NCBI RefSeq assembly: GCF_048265165.1
Contig: NZ_JBLXCD010000006.1
Location: 1 to 64,000 of the forward strand
DNA length: 64,000 nt
From: Oceanospirillum sp048265165
GTDB taxonomy: Bacteria; Pseudomonadota; Gammaproteobacteria; Pseudomonadales; Halomonadaceae
Direction: 5' to 3'
Shown here: positions 60,242 to 64,000 of the stretch, one piece after another
Position numbering within the stretch: the first letter of the stretch is position 1
Layout of the letters: each line of letters opens with the position of its first letter
The notes under the pieces: model-generated
What the model saw: only the letters and a program-made list of their open reading frames with translations
What the model was told of the DNA's origin: nothing
The model's database searches: none
Position numbers and translations under genes: made by a program

Positions 60242-60353
60242 TAGTCCTGCATCTGTTGAAATATGGGGCAGGTCTGCTTCGGGCTGTGACATGATAAGGC
60301 TGATGTAATACATCGGCCTTTTTTCTATTTTGAATTATCTTAAGGGGAATGTG

Positions 60354-61457
60354 ATGGGAAGTGTACAGCAGCGCATCATTGTTATTGCTTTGATTGCAGC
60401 GTTTGTTCTTTTATATCTGCTCCAGCCTATTCTGATGCCGTTTTTGACAGGTATGTTGCTGGCCTATATGGGTGACCCCTTCGCTGACTGGTTGGAAGAG
60501 CGGGGGTTGACCCGTCGCATTTCAGTTGTCGTAGTGTTTTTATCGCTTTCGCTTATGTTTGTGTTGTTTTTGCTGTTTCTGATTCCGCTACTGGGTAAAC
60601 AGCTGTCACTGATTCAGGAGTTTATTCCTGTTGCGACAAATTGGCTGAAATCAACAGCCTTGCCCCTATTGGAACAATATACCGGTGTTGAGGCGAATGC
60701 TTTTGAGCTGGATGCTATTCAAAAAGCGATTACCGGGCATTTAAGTCAGGCGGGGTCGCTGGCTGGGGCTATTATTAAAGAAGTAGGGCAGTCAGGTATG
60801 GCGCTGATTGGTGCTGTGATTAATATCGGTTTGATACCTGTGGTAACTTTTTATCTTCTGCTGGACTGGGATCACCTGAAGCTTAAAGTGCTCAGCCTTT
60901 TCCCTCGCCGTTATCAGGCTAAAACAGAGGCTTTGGCACTGGAGTGTGATGAGGTTCTGGGCTCCTTTATCAAAGGGCAGCTTCTGGTGATGTTGTGTCT
61001 GAGTATTATCTATGCGACAGGCTTGTGGCTAGTGGGGCTTAAATTGGCGCTTCTGGTTGGTCTTATTGCCGGGCTTGCCAGTATTGTTCCCTACCTTGGG
61101 GCTATTATTGGTATAGGAGCAGGCTTGTTAGCAGGCTGGTTTCAGTTTGGTGACTGGTTGCCACTGGTATGGATTGCGCTTGTTTTCGGTGTTGGTCAAC
61201 TGCTGGAGAGTTTTGCGCTGACACCTCTGTTAGTGGGCGATAAAATTGGTTTACATCCTGTGACTGTGATTTTTGCCATTATGGCAGGTGGTCAATTAGC
61301 CGGTTTTGTTGGTGTTCTGATCGCCTTGCCTGTGGCTGCAGTTGTAATGGTGCTGTTGCGCCATTTGCACGATTATTATAAAGACAATGATGAGCCTAAT
61401 ACGGCGTGTCTTTCAGAGTGTGCGGAGAGTGATGAATCGATGGGTATCGATCAATAA
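60354..61457 (+). CDS. AI-2E family transporter (PerM-like permease)
   Basis: A 367-residue membrane protein with about eight helices in the AI-2E exporter/PerM pattern. The N-terminal L-L-Y-L-L-Q-P-I-L-M-P-F-L-T-G and P-V-V-T-F-Y-L-L-L-D-W-D, the signature G-L-A-S-I-V-P-Y-L-G-A-I-I-G-I-G and the last T-P-L-L-V-G-D-K-I-G-L-H-P are conserved. Proposed roles include autoinducer-2 export or Na+/H+ antiport; none is established here. ATG 60354 follows AAGGGGAA. In Pseudomonas hda follows this gene, but no hda is present here. Confidence 0.87.
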   Translation: MGSVQQRIIVIALIAAFVLLYLLQPILMPFLTGMLLAYMGDPFADWLEERGLTRRISVVVVFLSLSLMFVLFLLFLIPLLGKQLSLIQEFIPVATNWLKSTALPLLEQYTGVEANAFELDAIQKAITGHLSQAGSLAGAIIKEVGQSGMALIGAVINIGLIPVVTFYLLLDWDHLKLKVLSLFPRRYQAKTEALALECDEVLGSFIKGQLLVMLCLSIIYATGLWLVGLKLALLVGLIAGLASIVPYLGAIIGIGAGLLAGWFQFGDWLPLVWIALVFGVGQLLESFALTPLLVGDKIGLHPVTVIFAIMAGGQLAGFVGVLIALPVAAVVMVLLRHLHDYYKDNDEPNTACLSECAESDESMGIDQ

Positions 61458-61486
61458 GCTCTTGCTTGCAGGAGAAGAGAAGGGCA

Positions 61487-61522
61487 AAAAACGGTTTCAG
61501 CAGGGTCTGAAACCGTTTTTAT
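61487..61522. terminator. Bidirectional terminator (PerM-like/MBL)
   Basis: AAAAACGGTTTCAG and CTGAAACCGTTTTT form a 14-base-pair stem with A and T flanks between convergent genes. Confidence 0.93.
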
Positions 61523-61550
61523 GTACTTTTTCTATCGGTATGTGGTCTGG

Positions 61551-62318
61551 TCAGAGCTCAATGCTGTCGCCGCTTTTAATACAAGTGACGTTATACTCTT
61601 TCAGGTGTTTATGAAGACCTTCCGCAATCTCGGTCTCAAGACCGGGTTTCAGGTGTGAAATCAATAAATGAGGTGTGTGCTTAAGCTTCTTCAAGTCATC
61701 GGCTAGCTTGGCTGGGGTGTAGTGCAGGGCCAGCTTGCTAAGATCTTCCATGCTATCCGGGTAGCCGGACTCAATCATGAGCGCATCAAGAGATGATAGC
61801 TTATTCAGGGCTTGCCAAAGGCTGTCATTGGTTGCTGTGTCTCCGCTGAACGCAAAGTTTTTACCCTCTTTGCTCTGTACGCAAAAACCAACGCCCGGAA
61901 CAACGTGTTCAACGGGAATGGATGTGATTTTCCGTTCGCCAACCTGGATGCTGGTGTGCGGAAGCATTTCATTGAATTGCATCACCGGTTTTTCTTTGCT
62001 GGGGAGTTCTGAAAAGTCAGGCCAGATGGTCCAGTTAAAAATATGGTTCTTGAGTGCTTTTATTGTTTCAGGTAAACCGTAGACTTGGATAGGGGTCTTG
62101 ATCTGGCTGAAAATGCTATCCACCAGAAACGGTAGAAACGCAATGTGGTCCAGATGAGAGTGTGAGATAAAGATGTGACGGATTTTGGACATTTGTTGAA
62201 GTTCCAGATCACCAACACCGCTACCCGCATCTAAAAGGATATCGTCATCAATCAGAATTGATGTTGTTCGGTTGCCGGGGCCTATGCCACCGCTGCAGCC
62301 TAAAATTGAAATCCACAT
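61551..62318 (-). CDS. MBL-fold 3',5'-cyclic-nucleotide phosphodiesterase
   Basis: A 255-residue protein. The start G-C-S-G-G-I-G-P-G-N-R-T-T-S, the zinc motif S-H-S-H-L-D-H-I (His 53, His 55, Asp 57, His 58), I-F-N-W-T-I-W-P-D-F and F-S-G-D-T-A-T-N-D match MBL-fold proteins annotated as 3',5'-cyclic-nucleotide phosphodiesterases. The cAMP substrate is a family-level prediction. It lies 31 bases after the HD-GYP gene on the same strand, so the two are probably co-transcribed, joining two phosphodiesterases in one unit. Confidence 0.82.
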   Translation of the reverse strand: MWISILGCSGGIGPGNRTTSILIDDDILLDAGSGVGDLELQQMSKIRHIFISHSHLDHIAFLPFLVDSIFSQIKTPIQVYGLPETIKALKNHIFNWTIWPDFSELPSKEKPVMQFNEMLPHTSIQVGERKITSIPVEHVVPGVGFCVQSKEGKNFAFSGDTATNDSLWQALNKLSSLDALMIESGYPDSMEDLSKLALHYTPAKLADDLKKLKHTPHLLISHLKPGLETEIAEGLHKHLKEYNVTCIKSGDSIEL

Positions 62319-62349
62319 CTCGTACTTATCCTTAGCTTGCTAATTATTG

Positions 62350-63999
62350 TCAGAGTGATGTGCTAGCCGTTATTCCAGGTAGTTTGGTCGCATCGATCTC
62401 ATCTATCTGGTCGGCTTTCAGAAATTTCTCTGCATATTTCAGATAGACTTCTGACTCTACAAATAACCGGAAAATATCCGGATCAAGGTGGTTGTCCTCT
62501 ACCATGCGGCCCATGATATTTAGTGTCTGGGACAGTGGCATCGCTTTTTTGTATGGTCGGTCGGAAGATGTTAGGGCTTCAAAAACATCAGCAACCGCCA
62601 TGATTCTTGCCGGAATAGACATCTCGTTGCGGGTCAGTCCCTTGGGGTAGCCTTTGCCATCCATACGCTCATGATGTCCGCCGGCATACTCCGGAACATT
62701 TTTCAGGTGCTTCGGAAATGGCAGCTGTTCCAGCATTCGAATGGTCAGGGACATATGGTTGTTTATGGTTTCCCGCTCTTCTGCCGTTATGGTTCCCCTG
62801 CGGATGGTCAGGTTGTAGCGCTCATTGTCCGTGATCAGTTGTTGTGGGTTTCCTTCCATGTCTGTCCAGCTAATCTGGGACAAGTTATCAATATATCTGA
62901 TCTGGTCATCGGTCATGAATTCACCGCCTTTGTTACATTTTTTAACATAACTCAGGTCTTCCGCAAGAGATTTGGCTAGCGTCTCATAATTGTTGATGAT
63001 GGAAGTGTGATCGGTGTCTCCTTTTTCCAATGCGGTGATGCGTTGTTTCAGCATGGCAATTTCATGGTCGCGTCGCAGAATCTCAAATTTTGCTGCTACA
63101 AGCTCTATACGATCATGAATTGTTTCCAGTTTTGTTGCCTTCTCAACAACGTGCACTGGTGTGGTGATTTTTCCGCAATCGTGCAGCCATGACGCAACTT
63201 TGAGTTCGTAGCGGTCGGAAGCATCCATGGTAAAGTTGCTGAAATATGTATCACCACTTCTATGAGCGGCCTCGGCAATCATCATGGTAGCTTCAGGAAC
63301 CCGGCGGCAATGGTTGCCGGTGTGTGGAGATTTTTCATCAATTGCGGTTGCAATCAGTTTGATAAAGGCATCGAAAAGGTTCTGCATTTCATCGATCAGG
63401 CCCTTATTGGTCAGCGCCACGGCGGCCTGAGAAGCGAGGGATTCTGCCAGTTTCTGATCCTGTAGCGAGAAAGGGATAACGTCACCGCTTTTTTCATCAA
63501 CCTTATTGAGCAGCTGAAGGACTGCCATGATGTCGTTTTCATGGTTGGTCATCGGGATGGTTAGGAAAGACTTTGATCGATAGCCGGTGCTTTCATCGAA
63601 TTTCCGGGTGCCGCTGAAATCAAAATGCGTCACCGTATAGGCATCTTCTATATTAATGATCTCTTTATGTAAGGCGGCATAAGCTGCGATCATCTGTTCA
63701 TTGGCAGTGCCATCGTCAAGATAAAGAGGAAGTGGTCGGAAGTTATCACTGATAGGCGCACCCGTCTTCCCGCCAAGCTTTATTCCCAGCGAGTCTGTCC
63801 GGACGATGCAGAACTCCAGTGCTTTAAGCTGACTGTTATACAGGTACAGCGTTCCGCCATCAGCACTCGTCAGCATCTTTGCATTGATAAGGATGCGTTC
63901 GAGCAAGCTATCCATATCTTTTTCGGCCGAGAGCGCAATACCTATCTCATTCAGTGTATCCAGGATTGAGAGATTGGTTTCGTGACTCTTTGTTTGCAT
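62350..63999 (-). CDS. GAF/HD-GYP c-di-GMP phosphodiesterase-type protein
   Basis: At least 549 residues; the start may lie beyond the right edge, since the ATG at 63999 abuts it. A GAF sensor domain spans ~15-195. The HD-GYP domain starts near 215 with H226-T-G-N-H230, has the metal pair in W-L-H-D-C-G-K (273-274), an unusual insertion of about 115 residues (~290-405, with a helical C-terminal-to-HD stretch R-R-D-H-E-I-A-M-L-K-Q-R), then N-N-H415 and the signature H442-H443-E-R-M-D-G-K-G-Y-P. The catalytic ligands of HD-GYP c-di-GMP hydrolases are present. It is followed by the MBL phosphodiesterase gene. Confidence 0.87.
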   Translation of the reverse strand: MQTKSHETNLSILDTLNEIGIALSAEKDMDSLLERILINAKMLTSADGGTLYLYNSQLKALEFCIVRTDSLGIKLGGKTGAPISDNFRPLPLYLDDGTANEQMIAAYAALHKEIINIEDAYTVTHFDFSGTRKFDESTGYRSKSFLTIPMTNHENDIMAVLQLLNKVDEKSGDVIPFSLQDQKLAESLASQAAVALTNKGLIDEMQNLFDAFIKLIATAIDEKSPHTGNHCRRVPEATMMIAEAAHRSGDTYFSNFTMDASDRYELKVASWLHDCGKITTPVHVVEKATKLETIHDRIELVAAKFEILRRDHEIAMLKQRITALEKGDTDHTSIINNYETLAKSLAEDLSYVKKCNKGGEFMTDDQIRYIDNLSQISWTDMEGNPQQLITDNERYNLTIRRGTITAEERETINNHMSLTIRMLEQLPFPKHLKNVPEYAGGHHERMDGKGYPKGLTRNEMSIPARIMAVADVFEALTSSDRPYKKAMPLSQTLNIMGRMVEDNHLDPDIFRLFVESEVYLKYAEKFLKADQIDEIDATKLPGITASTSL

Positions 64000-64000
64000 G

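Overview
The window reads as a chromosomal segment of a marine gammaproteobacterium of the Oceanospirillales/Pseudomonadales type, most like an Oceanospirillaceae relative such as Neptunomonas, Amphritea or Marinobacterium. This is inferred from gene content (MotY, Rsx/Rnf, ArgP-ArgO, a zinc-responsive ZrgA operon, DUF2066, DUF2789) and from gene order; no rRNA or tRNA gene is present to settle it. Base composition is near 50% GC by eye, coding is dense, and there is no CRISPR array, prophage or intact insertion sequence. The only mobile-element trace is a transposase fragment at the left edge.

Left part (1-16 kb): a transposase remnant; a guanidinium exporter (gdx) behind a guanidine-II riboswitch; a lipoprotein; the protein AMPylase SelO; a divergent MocR regulator/aminotransferase pair; a glutamine amidotransferase; a run of small housekeeping genes (DUF2789, DUF123/GIY-YIG, YbfF-like esterase, MFS exporter); eda with an eIF2B/ribose-1,5-bisphosphate-isomerase-like gene; a LysM/degenerate-LytM lipoprotein; a carboxylesterase; and several small unknowns. 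Middle-left (16-26 kb): an orphan FbpC-type ATPase, argF, grxD (with a very good IscR type-1 site), a 2-Cys peroxiredoxin, rnt, motY and argG, an order recalling the Pseudomonas argF-grxD-rnt-motY-argG region. Then comes a persulfide-dioxygenase-like MBL protein divergent from a SulP transporter, with a long inverted repeat between them.

Middle (26-44 kb): crotonase, gloA, the btuFCD cobalamin uptake operon with a trailing diheme cytochrome c, two tiny basic proteins, nth, and a four-gene zinc operon (ZrgA-ABC ATPase-FtsX permease-DUF3299) behind a clear Zur box overlapping a promoter. Next are the ArgP regulator and ArgO exporter, a phosphoribosyltransferase with an out-of-frame overlapping ORF, and an AT-richer gene for a stand-alone M41 (FtsH-type) peptidase domain coupled to a kinase-like DUF2252 protein.

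Right part (44-64 kb): the complete rsxABCDGE electron-transport complex with an unusually repeat-rich RsxC, metG divergent from apbC/mrp, a flavin reductase-like protein, dcd, a solute-binding protein, the purM-purN-DUF3108 operon, DUF2066, an AI-2E/PerM permease, and a signalling pair: an HD-GYP/GAF phosphodiesterase (running off the right end) followed by an MBL-fold cyclic-nucleotide phosphodiesterase. I see no wholly new multi-gene defence or biosynthetic system. The least explained coding unit is the M41-only/DUF2252 pair; the best-supported regulatory finds are the guanidine-II, IscR and Zur elements, followed by several untested leader or small-RNA candidates.
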